A stretch of 11,790 nt of DNA from Halobacteriales archaeon QH_10_65_19 (GTDB lineage: Archaea > Halobacteriota > Halobacteria > Halobacteriales > Haloarculaceae), in contig PXQK01000071.1 in the NCBI GenBank assembly GCA_003022085.1, positions 1 through 11,790 on the forward strand. The letters run 5' to 3'. Position numbers and translations under genes: made by a program. Shown piece after piece: positions 1 through 5,865 of this stretch (within the stretch, counting starts at the first letter, position 1; every line of letters begins with the position of its first letter). The notes under the pieces were generated by a model. The model was not told the origin of the DNA, did not search any database, and saw only the letters and a list, made by a program, of their open reading frames with translations.

Positions 1-78
1 AGCCGCCTGAGCGGTATAAACACCCTGATATCGGTTTCCCGGCGGCGTGTGTCGGTGAGGGCGTTCGAAAAGAGGAGC

Positions 79-86
79 CTTAAGTA
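79..86 (+). promoter_or_regulatory. Putative TATA box of rpsL
   Basis: The AT-rich octamer CTTAAGTA stands out in GC-rich surroundings and lies 26-33 bases before the rpsL ATG at 112, preceded by the purine-rich AAGAGGAG that could act as a BRE. This spacing fits a haloarchaeal promoter giving a leaderless or nearly leaderless mRNA. It also supports the 112 start over in-frame GTG codons further upstream. The assignment rests on position and composition only. Confidence 0.5.
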
Positions 87-111
87 CCTCGGCCGGGTAC
101 CAGCAGGTACT

Positions 112-540
112 ATGGCAAACGGCAAGTACGCCGCGCGCAAGCTCAAGAAGGACCGCCAGAAACACCGGTGGTCCGACGCAGACTACGCGCGACGTGAGCG
201 GGGGCTTCGAGAGAAGTCCGACCCCCTGGAGGGCGCGCCACAGGGTCGTGGCATCGTCCTGGAGAAAATCGGTATCGAGGCGAAACAGCCCAACTCGGCG
301 ATCCGGAAGTGCGTCCGGGTCCAGCTGATCAAAAACGGCAAGCAGGTCAGCGCGTTCTGTCCCGGTGACGGCGCCATCTCCTTTATTGACGAGCACGACG
401 AGGTGACCATCGCGGGGATCGGCGGCGCGAAGGGCCGCGCAATGGGGGACATCTCGGGTGTCAACTACAAGGTCGAGAAAGTGAACGGCGTATCGCTGAT
501 CGAGCTGGTACGCGGGAACGCGGAGAAACCGGTCCGATAA
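112..540 (+). CDS. rpsL: 30S ribosomal protein S12 (archaeal uS12)
   Basis: Small-subunit ribosomal protein of 142 residues that sits near the decoding centre and helps control translational accuracy. The sequence shows the basic N-terminus [20 protein letters not shown] typical of archaeal/eukaryotic S12, the nearly invariant loop [20 protein letters not shown], and the later [21 protein letters not shown] stretch. The reading frame is open further upstream (a GTG lies at 49), but the ATG at 112 gives the usual family length and sits one promoter spacing after a TATA-like box. rpsG begins only two bases after the stop, so the two genes are certainly co-transcribed. No truncation or odd residue is seen. 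Confidence 0.98.
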   Translation: MANGKYAARKLKKDRQKHRWSDADYARRERGLREKSDPLEGAPQGRGIVLEKIGIEAKQPNSAIRKCVRVQLIKNGKQVSAFCPGDGAISFIDEHDEVTIAGIGGAKGRAMGDISGVNYKVEKVNGVSLIELVRGNAEKPVR

Positions 541-542
541 CC

Positions 543-1148
543 ATGTCGACGGAACAGCCAGACCCCGACGCGCCAGCCGGCGACGACGACACAAGCGCCC
601 TCCTCTTTGGCAAGTGGGAGACCGACGGCATCGAGTACCGCGACGTCTCCACCGAGCGGTACATCAACGTAACGCCGATCGCGAACACGATGGGTCGCCA
701 CGCCGACAAGCAGTTCAAGAAAAGCGAGATCAGCATCGTCGAGCGGCTCATCAACCGCCTGATGCAGACCGAGGACAACACAGGGAAAAAGCAGCTCACG
801 ACCCGGATCACGAGGGAGGCATTCGAGGTCATCCACGACCGAACCGGCGAGAACCCCGTCCAGATTCTGGTCCGCGCGGTCGAACACGCCGCACCCCGGG
901 AGGAGACGGTCCGGCTGAAGTACGGCGGCATCTCGGTCCCCCAGGCTGTCGACGTCTCACCCCAGCGCCGCGTCGACCAGGCACTGAAGTTCATCGCCGA
1001 GGGCGTCCACAGCGACTCGTTCAAGTCCGAGACTGACGCCGCGAGCGCGCTCGCCAGCCAGCTGATGGGTGCCGCGAACAACGACGTCGGTACCTACGCT
1101 GTCGACCAGAAAGAGGAGAAAGAACGCGTCGCGGCTGCTGCGCGCTGA
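543..1148 (+). CDS. rpsG: 30S ribosomal protein S7 (archaeal uS7)
   Basis: Small-subunit head protein of 201 residues that binds the 3' major domain of 16S rRNA and lines the exit site. The acidic extension (about residues 1-18, rich in Asp, Pro and Glu) is common in haloarchaea. The conserved archaeal S7 body follows: RYINVTPIANTMGRHA, the ERLINRLMQ helix, NPVQILVRAVEHAAPREE and the Arg-rich RRVDQALKFIAEG. It starts two bases after rpsL, forming a tight pair. In other archaea EF-2 usually follows directly; here the next gene is a biotin transporter and fusA comes about 4.7 kb later. Confidence 0.97.
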   Translation: MSTEQPDPDAPAGDDDTSALLFGKWETDGIEYRDVSTERYINVTPIANTMGRHADKQFKKSEISIVERLINRLMQTEDNTGKKQLTTRITREAFEVIHDRTGENPVQILVRAVEHAAPREETVRLKYGGISVPQAVDVSPQRRVDQALKFIAEGVHSDSFKSETDAASALASQLMGAANNDVGTYAVDQKEEKERVAAAAR

Positions 1149-1203
1149 TATCCTCTCGTGGCTTTCGGGTAGTTGCTGAAGACGGATTTGGTTCAGTTCT
1201 GCC

Positions 1204-1302
1204 ACCGATTCTCGTGGTAATTGTCGTGAATCGGTACGGGATACTACCCCGCAATCAGGTGGAGGACCAGTACGTGCCACAGCCACTGTGACAACTACAG
1301 TG
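1204..1302. repeat. Two dyads in the rpsG-bioY spacer
   Basis: The 221-base spacer between rpsG and bioY holds no gene that I can support. It does contain two perfect inverted repeats: ACCGATTC at 1204-1211 with GAATCGGT at 1228-1235 (16-base loop), and CACTGT at 1284-1289 with ACAGTG at 1297-1302 (7-base loop). The first could be part of the rpsG transcript end. The second lies 68-86 bases before the bioY ATG and could be an operator. Neither has a T-run directly after it. Function is not known. Confidence 0.35.
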
Positions 1303-1324
1303 ACGCGGATGTTCGATCGCTCAG

Positions 1325-1346
1325 CTGTAAACCGGCAGTTTGAATA
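1325..1346 (+). promoter_or_regulatory. Putative bioY promoter with overlapping dyad
   Basis: AGTTTGAATA (1337-1346) is AT-rich and lies 24-33 bases before the ATG at 1370, as expected for a leaderless haloarchaeal mRNA. Overlapping it is the short dyad AAAC-CGGCA-GTTT (1329-1341). The left part reads CTGTAAACC, resembling one half of the bacterial BirA biotin operator, whose half-site is TTGTAAACC. No matching second half at the bacterial spacing is visible, so a biotin operator is only a suggestion. Confidence 0.4.
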
Positions 1347-1369
1347 GAGTTGACGAAGCTGCTACGCGC

Positions 1370-1954
1370 ATGTCACAGGAGTACGGTGACTCGGTCGAAC
1401 TCATCGGTTCACGGACAGTTGCGTACCTGAGCGGGGCGGTGCTCGTCGCTGCGCTGACAGCGGTGCTCGCACAGTTCTCGATCGACCTCCCGGGGGGGCT
1501 TCCGTTCTCGTTCCAGCCGTTCGGCGTCTTCTTCGCCGGCATCCTGCTGGGGCCGCTGTGGGGCGGATTCTCGCTTCTGCTGTACGTTCTCGTGGGCGTC
1601 GCAGGGGCACCCGTGTTTTCGAACGGGGCGGCCGGCATAGGGTATATTAACAGCCCGACCGGCGGCTTTCTCGTCTCGTTCGTGATCGCTGCGGCGCTGA
1701 TCGGCGCCATCGCACACCGGTCGCTCGAGCCGAAACGGGTGACAGAACTGCCGGTCGTCGCGGTGACGGCTGCGCTGCTCGCGGGGATGGTAGTTATCTA
1801 CGCCGTGGGTCTGCCGTGGTTCGCGGAGATCCAGTCGTGGAGTCTCTCCAGAACGGCCAGCTTCATGGCCCCTTTTGCCGTCGGTGACGCCGTGAAAGTC
1901 GCCATCACTATCAGCCTCGTCGCCAACGGGAACGAACTGCTCGAGTGGCGCTGA
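1370..1954 (+). CDS. bioY: Biotin transporter substrate-binding protein BioY (ECF S component)
   Basis: Integral membrane S component of an energy-coupling factor transporter; BioY proteins bind biotin with high affinity and hand it to the ATPase module. The 194-residue protein shows BioY hallmarks: PFSFQPFGVFFAGILLGP at about 45-62, the SLLLYVLVGVAGAPVF helix at about 68-83, the NSPTGGFLVSF loop at about 94-104, and a C-terminal AVGDAVKVAITISL helix. About five or six hydrophobic segments can be seen. The frame also runs from a TTG at 1340, but the ATG at 1370 is one promoter spacing after a TATA-like box and removes a charged extension. It is followed by its own ATPase and T component, so the set looks complete. 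Confidence 0.9.
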   Translation: MSQEYGDSVELIGSRTVAYLSGAVLVAALTAVLAQFSIDLPGGLPFSFQPFGVFFAGILLGPLWGGFSLLLYVLVGVAGAPVFSNGAAGIGYINSPTGGFLVSFVIAAALIGAIAHRSLEPKRVTELPVVAVTAALLAGMVVIYAVGLPWFAEIQSWSLSRTASFMAPFAVGDAVKVAITISLVANGNELLEWR

Positions 1955-1966
1955 CCGGCCGCACCG

Positions 1967-2695
1967 ATGATCACAGTCCGAAACCTCGTCCATCGCTTCG
2001 ACGACGAGCCCGCCCTGGACGGTGTGACGCTGCGCATCGAGGACGATGAGTGGGTGCTGTTGGCAGGACCGAACGGGAGCGGCAAGACGACGTTGGTACG
2101 ACACTTCAACGCGTTGCTCGCACCCGACGCCGGCGAGGTACTCGTCGACGGGCAGCCGGCCGACGACGACCCGGTCCGGGCGCGGACGGGCGTGGGAATG
2201 GTGTTCCAGTCGCCGCGTGATCAGTTCGTTGCCGCCACAGTCGGCGCGGACATCTCCTTCGGACCAGAGAACCTCGGGCTCGATCACGACGAGATCGACC
2301 GCCGGGTCGGAGCGGCACTCGCCGCAGTGAACATGGCTGGCCGCCGGGACGAACGGATCGACGAGCTCTCGGGCGGCGAGCAGGCCAGGGTCGCCGTCGC
2401 CGGCGCGCTCGCGATGGAGCCCGACCACCTGGTGCTCGACGAGCCGTTCACGGGGCTGGACTGGCCGGCGCGGCAGTCGGCACTGGACCGGCTGGACGCC
2501 CTCAACAGGGACGGCACCGGTATCGTCTTCGTGACCCACGACGTGCGGGACGTCCTGGCGCGGGCGGACAGAGTGGTCGGCATGCGCGAGGGGGTGGTCG
2601 CGTTCGACTGCCCAGCGGACCGCGCCCGCGACCGGCTTGTGGAGATCGACGTGCGCGTGCCGGAACGAGACGAGATGGCTGCGGACGGGCGGTGA
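1967..2695 (+). CDS. bioM: ECF transporter ATPase (BioM/EcfA-type)
   Basis: ABC-type ATPase of 242 residues that powers the ECF importer from the cytoplasmic side. All catalytic motifs are present: Walker A GPNGSGKT (34-41), Q-loop Gln81 in MVFQSPRDQFVAATV, signature LSGGEQ (134-139), Walker B HLVLDEP with catalytic Glu159, and switch His191 in FVTHD. The Q-loop stretch QSPRDQFVAATVGADISFGPEN resembles CbiO/EcfA proteins more than exporters. It starts 12 bases after bioY. Only one ATPase gene is present, so a homodimer is expected, as in BioMNY systems. Biotin specificity comes from the neighbouring bioY rather than from this protein. The C-terminus after about residue 225 is acidic and variable. 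Confidence 0.9.
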   Translation: MITVRNLVHRFDDEPALDGVTLRIEDDEWVLLAGPNGSGKTTLVRHFNALLAPDAGEVLVDGQPADDDPVRARTGVGMVFQSPRDQFVAATVGADISFGPENLGLDHDEIDRRVGAALAAVNMAGRRDERIDELSGGEQARVAVAGALAMEPDHLVLDEPFTGLDWPARQSALDRLDALNRDGTGIVFVTHDVRDVLARADRVVGMREGVVAFDCPADRARDRLVEIDVRVPERDEMAADGR

Positions 2696-2702
2696 CAGAG
2701 GG

Positions 2703-3413
2703 ATGCTGACCTACACGCCGGGGGAGACGCTCGCACACCGGCTCGATCCACGCACAAAGCTCGCGTTCCAGTTCGGGTTCGCGGTCGCCGCTTTCGCCGG
2801 GCCGGCGGTCCCGTGGCTCCTGGCGATGCTGTCGCTCGGCGTTGGCTGTCTGTTCGTCTCCGGACTGTCGGTGTGGCGGGCGCTTCGTGCCTACTGGTTC
2901 GTGTTACTTGTGCTGTCACTGGGGCCGTTGCTGGGGGCCCTCACGCCCGGTCCGCCCTGGCTGCGGGTCGAGCAGGGTCTGGACTCGCTGCGGTCGGTGT
3001 CCCGCGTGGTGCCGGTGTTGCTCGTCAGCGCCGCGTTCGTCCACTCGACGCCCGTCCGGGAGACGCGGGCAGCAATCCAGCGGACCGTCCCGGGCCGGTT
3101 CGGCCAGTTGCTCGGCGTCGGCGTCGCGCTCACGTTCCGGTTCATCCCGGTCGTGCGCGACGACCTCGGCCGGATCCGCGATGCGGTCGCGGCGCGGGGC
3201 GGTCACGAACGGTCGGTTCGCGACCGCGCGGGGCGCATCACCGCCCTCGCAGTCAGCCGCTCGATGGCCAGGGCCGACCGGCTCTCTGTCGCCCTGCAGG
3301 CGCGGTGTCTCGCGTGGAACCCGACGCTGCCGCGGCTGGCGTTCGCACCAGTCGACTACGCGGTGCTCGCACTCGCTGCCGGGCTAGCGCTGTCGCCGCT
3401 CCTGTGGCTGTAA
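2703..3413 (+). CDS. bioN: ECF transporter T component (BioN/EcfT-type)
   Basis: Transmembrane coupling protein of 236 residues that links the ATPase dimer to BioY. It begins with the family pattern YTPGETLAHRLDPRTKL (residues 4-20), followed by hydrophobic segments at about 21-53, 63-80, 102-113 and 215-234. The cytoplasmic coupling region holds the two short signature motifs: Ala-Arg-Gly at 164-166 (AVAARGGHERSVRDR) and Ala-Arg-Cys at 200-202 (VALQARCLAWNP). Cys in the second motif departs mildly from the more usual Gly or Ser. The frame is open upstream of 2703, but the ATG at 2703 starts at the conserved N-terminus and lies seven bases after the ATPase stop. It is the last gene of the operon; a palindromic element follows. 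Confidence 0.88.
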   Translation: MLTYTPGETLAHRLDPRTKLAFQFGFAVAAFAGPAVPWLLAMLSLGVGCLFVSGLSVWRALRAYWFVLLVLSLGPLLGALTPGPPWLRVEQGLDSLRSVSRVVPVLLVSAAFVHSTPVRETRAAIQRTVPGRFGQLLGVGVALTFRFIPVVRDDLGRIRDAVAARGGHERSVRDRAGRITALAVSRSMARADRLSVALQARCLAWNPTLPRLAFAPVDYAVLALAAGLALSPLLWL

Positions 3414-3502
3414 TACGATGTCCGGCCGGCGGACGAACACCACGATCGGACCATACTGACTCCTAGTACTTCAAAAAAGAATTTGAACTGGCAGGTAGCC
3501 GG

Positions 3503-3635
3503 AGAAAGCCCCCGGCCGCTCGACTGCGTTCACTCCGTCGTCCGAGAATCGAAGATTCTCGTGATCACGAAAATCGAAGATTTTCGAACGACTTCGCTCC
3601 GTTCCCCCGGACGGTCGAGCGCGAGGGGGCTTTCT
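3503..3635. repeat. 133-bp palindromic element with two inner hairpins
   Basis: The outer arms (22 bases each, 3503-3524 and 3614-3635) are complementary at 11 outermost positions (AGAAAGCCCCC) and over most of the inner part ending in CTCGAC. Inside are two perfect 8-bp stems with GAA loops: CGAGAATC-GAA-GATTCTCG at 3543-3561 and CGAAAATC-GAA-GATTTTCG at 3568-3586, joined by the palindrome GTGATCAC (3561-3568). The element sits between the convergent bioN and the metalloprotease-like gene. T-rich DNA lies beyond its right end, and six As (3473-3478; Ts on the other strand) lie before its left end, so it could end transcription in both directions. Similar GAATCGAAGATTC-type repeats are common in haloarchaeal spacers, from memory. 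The rest of the 3414-3681 spacer shows nothing else. Confidence 0.8.
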
Positions 3636-3681
3636 ACATCTGATTTCCTCAATTTCTTTCCCGGATCACTATGAGTCAGTA

Positions 3682-4431
3682 TCAGTCCGCAGCGGGGCCA
3701 CTCCCGCCGGCGTAGGCGCGGGTCACGTCGACCAGCGCCTTCCGGTACTCGCTCTCGTCGGGATCGGAGCGTAGCGACCGGAACGTCTCCCGGAACGTGC
3801 TCAGGTCCACACCCGGGGCGTCGGCGGCGGCGGCGTGGGCGAGGTCGTAGATCCTGTGGCTGTCGCCGACGAGGCCGTGGCGCTCGACAAGCCCGAGCGC
3901 GAACGCGGCGTTGACTGCGGTGATCTCCGGATCTGCGGCGGGGGTCAGCCGCTCCCAGGCCGGCGGATCGGTCGGGCGGTCCGCGAGCGCGCTCGCGAGG
4001 CTCGACTCTAAGAAGGCAACGAGCTTGTTTGCGGGGGCGACCTCCAGCCAGAGGTCGTCGGCGTAGATGTCTTTCATATGGTTGGCGATCTGGTAACAGT
4101 GGGTGAGTTTGCGCTGCTCGACGCTCCGGCCGGCGAGCGCGAGAAAGATTGCCTCCTCAGTCGACTGCGTGTGCGAGGGATGGCCCTGCTCGTGGTGGTG
4201 CATGTGCGCGAACTCGTGGAGCGCGAGTTCGCGGGCCATCGCACTCGTCGCGGCCTGTCGCGAGATTGTCAGCCGGTGGCCGTCGTCGGTGTGACTGACG
4301 CGTGTGCGCTCGTTTGGATCCTCGACGATGCGTACCGTGACGGGCCGCTCGACCCTCCGTTCTGTCTCGAAGAGGTCACGCGCTCCGAGAAACGGCGCTA
4401 CGGGCCCTGCTCCCTGGACCTCGACGTTCAT
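3682..4431 (-). CDS. HEXXH-containing putative zinc metalloprotease-like protein (DUF5781-like)
   Basis: A 249-residue acidic protein without signal peptide or membrane segment, so probably cytoplasmic. At residues 71-84 it reads LHEFAHMHHHEQGH, which contains the zincin motif His72-Glu73-x-x-His76 and extra histidines. TEEAIFLALAG (91-101) could supply the third, glutamate ligand, as in gluzincins. The next part (HCYQIANHMKDIYADDLWLE, 111-130) is helix-like and also conserved in look, and the remainder is mostly helical. From memory it resembles a haloarchaeal family annotated as DUF5781; I cannot confirm that. Peptidase activity is inferred from the motif only. It lies downstream of, and in the same direction as, the lipoprotein gene, with a 108-base gap and probably its own promoter. 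Confidence 0.7.
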   Translation of the reverse strand: MNVEVQGAGPVAPFLGARDLFETERRVERPVTVRIVEDPNERTRVSHTDDGHRLTISRQAATSAMARELALHEFAHMHHHEQGHPSHTQSTEEAIFLALAGRSVEQRKLTHCYQIANHMKDIYADDLWLEVAPANKLVAFLESSLASALADRPTDPPAWERLTPAADPEITAVNAAFALGLVERHGLVGDSHRIYDLAHAAAADAPGVDLSTFRETFRSLRSDPDESEYRKALVDVTRAYAGGSGPAAD

Positions 4432-4460
4432 ATGAGCTACTGTCGGAGAGTCACCTCCAT

Positions 4461-4470
4461 TACTCTTACG
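4461..4470 (-). promoter_or_regulatory. Weak TATA-like box of the HEXXH gene
   Basis: Read on the minus strand, GTAAGAGTAA is the only AT-rich patch in the gap and lies about 30-40 bases before the start at 4431. A GGAGGTGA sequence (4451-4458, minus strand) complementary to the 16S 3' end lies 19 bases before the ATG. That is too far for a normal Shine-Dalgarno site, and no alternative in-frame start lies closer. Confidence 0.3.
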
Positions 4471-4539
4471 CGAACCGTCGACACCGAACAGACAGGGACG
4501 GTGGGGCCCCGTCCGGTTGCCCGGCTGGCGACTCCGCGG

Positions 4540-5601
4540 TTATGCTGTCGACACGACCGGACAGTTGACATCGGGACCGCCGGCAAGCTGCTCGGCGTCG
4601 AGAGCCGACGAAAGGTCGGACACCGAATCGAAGTCGGTGTTGTCGTAGATCTTGACGTCCCACAGCGGCGAGTAGCCCGCGTCGCCGGGCACAGTCGCGA
4701 TGACGTTGTGGGTCTGGTCGTTCCCGTCCTCGGTCATGAAGCCCGAGGCCGGGCCGCCGCCGTCCTCGCTGGGGTTGACATTGAACGTCACGTGGATCGG
4801 CGAGGTCGGCATCTGGCCGCTCTGGGCCTCGAACGTGTCCTCCTCGAAGACGAGGTATGGGACGATCTGGCCCTGGTACCAGCCCTCGACCGTTCCTTCG
4901 GGCCCGTCGTCGGCGGAGTGCTGTTGGGACGCGGTCGACCCTTCGGGGACGACCGGGCAGTTCTTGATCGTCCCGGTCGCCTCGACCTCGTGGTCGTGCT
5001 CGAACAGCGCGGCAGCGCTCGTGATCGTATTCGCGGTGTAGTCGTCCGGGACTGTCACCGTGTGGACGTGCCAGAAGTCGTTGTACCCGTCGTCACCCGG
5101 CACGACGTCGATGATGTTGAGCTGGTCTTCGACCGGATCGCCGTTCTCATAGAAGAACGCGTAGATCGGCGCCGGCACCGTCGGCATCACGTCGAAGTTG
5201 TAGTACTGCACCGTGTTGCCGTCGGGGCCGAAACCCGTTGTGATGAACGGTCCCGCATCGAAGTCGATCGGCTCGTTCGGCCCCGGGAGGTCGCCGTTGT
5301 TCGCTCTCACGAACAGCGTCCCGGCGTCCTCGCTGAACCGGTCGACCTCGACGACCGGCGCCTCCTCGGGATCCGTCGGCTCCATCATCTCGTTGCCGTT
5401 TTCCATTCCGTTCTCGTCATCCATCCTGTTCTCGTCGCCGTTCTCCATTCCGTTCTCATCGCCGTTTTCCATCCCGTTCTCCATCTCGTTCTCCTCGCTG
5501 CTGCCGCTGTCATCGTCGCCTATGCAGCCCGCAACTGCGATAACTGACGTGCCAGCTACTCCCTGCAGAAACCGTCTCCGAGTGGTGTCGCTCTCTGACA
5601 T
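4540..5601 (-). CDS. Tat-exported lipoprotein with an ENGM-repeat linker and two diverged domain copies
   Basis: A 353-residue secreted lipoprotein of unknown function. The N-terminus has a twin-arginine signal (RRRFLQG, about 8-14), a short hydrophobic stretch and the lipobox AVAGC with Cys26, so the mature protein should be anchored to the outer face of the cell membrane. Residues 36-74 are an Asp/Glu/Asn/Gly/Met-rich linker built on the octamer ENGDENGM. Two related units follow, about 113-218 and 247-350. Both contain xFxV-P near the start, VPGDxGYxxxW in the middle (VVPGDDGYNDFWHVH; TVPGDAGYSPLWDVK) and end in NCPVV. The first copy has a His-rich part (HVH, EHDHEV) that the second lacks. 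The ATG at 5601 is chosen over a TTG at 5610 because of the promoter spacing. Confidence 0.8.
   Translation of the reverse strand: MSESDTTRRRFLQGVAGTSVIAVAGCIGDDDSGSSEENEMENGMENGDENGMENGDENRMDDENGMENGNEMMEPTDPEEAPVVEVDRFSEDAGTLFVRANNGDLPGPNEPIDFDAGPFITTGFGPDGNTVQYYNFDVMPTVPAPIYAFFYENGDPVEDQLNIIDVVPGDDGYNDFWHVHTVTVPDDYTANTITSAAALFEHDHEVEATGTIKNCPVVPEGSTASQQHSADDGPEGTVEGWYQGQIVPYLVFEEDTFEAQSGQMPTSPIHVTFNVNPSEDGGGPASGFMTEDGNDQTHNVIATVPGDAGYSPLWDVKIYDNTDFDSVSDLSSALDAEQLAGGPDVNCPVVSTA
5380..5496 (-). repeat. Coding repeat: degenerate 24-bp units in the lipoprotein linker
   Basis: This stretch encodes the ENGDENGM-like octapeptide run (residues 36-74). On the plus strand it reads as repeated CCGTTCTCCAT / CCGTTCTCATCG blocks. 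Asp, Glu, Asn, Gly and Met dominate, with no Lys and a single Arg, giving a flexible, strongly acidic spacer between the lipid anchor and the folded domains. Such simple repeats can change in length by slippage or recombination. Confidence 0.75.
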
Positions 5602-5627
5602 TGCATTCAACCCGTCGACGTATCACG

Positions 5628-5637
5628 TTAAACGTAT
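5628..5637 (-). promoter_or_regulatory. Putative TATA box of the lipoprotein gene
   Basis: On the minus strand the sequence ATACGTTTAA is AT-rich and ends about 27 bases before the ATG at 5601, the normal distance for a leaderless haloarchaeal transcript. The spacer 5602-5865 is divergent and holds this promoter and that of fusA. I see no other feature in it. Confidence 0.5.
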
Positions 5638-5821
5638 TTTTCAAGATCCGGACAAACTCCGCACAAACTTGGTTCGAACTCCGTTGTGACTGCGTTGCAA
5701 TTTCGTTTGGATTCGCGGTAGCGGCGGGGACAGGGAACTCTGTCAACTGTTCCGCCGGCCAGTGTCGTTCCGTACAGTTGAGTGGCACGATATCGGGGCT
5801 TTCCCGGTGAACACCGTTTCG

Positions 5822-5837
5822 AAACACTATGCTTTTG
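5822..5837 (+). promoter_or_regulatory. Putative promoter of fusA
   Basis: AAACACTATGCTTTT contains an AT-rich TATA-like core (ACTATGCTTTT, 5827-5837), preceded by TTTCG that could serve as a BRE. Its centre is about 34 bases before the ATG at 5866, predicting a short leader of a few bases. The call rests on composition and spacing only. It implies that fusA is transcribed independently of rpsL-rpsG here. Confidence 0.4.
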
Positions 5838-5865
5838 CCTCTCCTGCCGGTAAGCGAGGACAATA

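Noticed and set aside
1..83. Possible end of the preceding gene (nusA often precedes rpsL in archaea); one frame stops at 8-10, another at 81-83
   Set aside because: Too few codons to recognise any protein, and two frames are equally possible.
1409..2539. Minus-strand open frame of 376 codons opposite bioY and the ATPase gene
   Set aside because: Antisense shadow; both plus-strand genes have complete family motifs.
3483..3674. Small plus-strand open frame of 63 codons in the spacer after bioN
   Set aside because: It is formed almost entirely by the palindromic element and starts from a non-ATG codon.
4451..4458. Shine-Dalgarno site of the HEXXH gene
   Set aside because: It is 19 bases from the start codon, and no in-frame start lies at a usual distance; probably upstream of or at the transcript start.
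5380..5496. CRISPR-like array
   Set aside because: Repeats are short, contiguous and in coding frame, with no spacers; they encode the lipoprotein linker.
4078..5547. A 489-codon plus-strand open frame, larger than the genes opposite it
   Set aside because: It lies antisense to the HEXXH and lipoprotein genes, is Val/Arg/Asp-rich with the composition of reverse-strand shadow in high-GC DNA, and contains no domain; the minus-strand proteins have clear motifs and signals.
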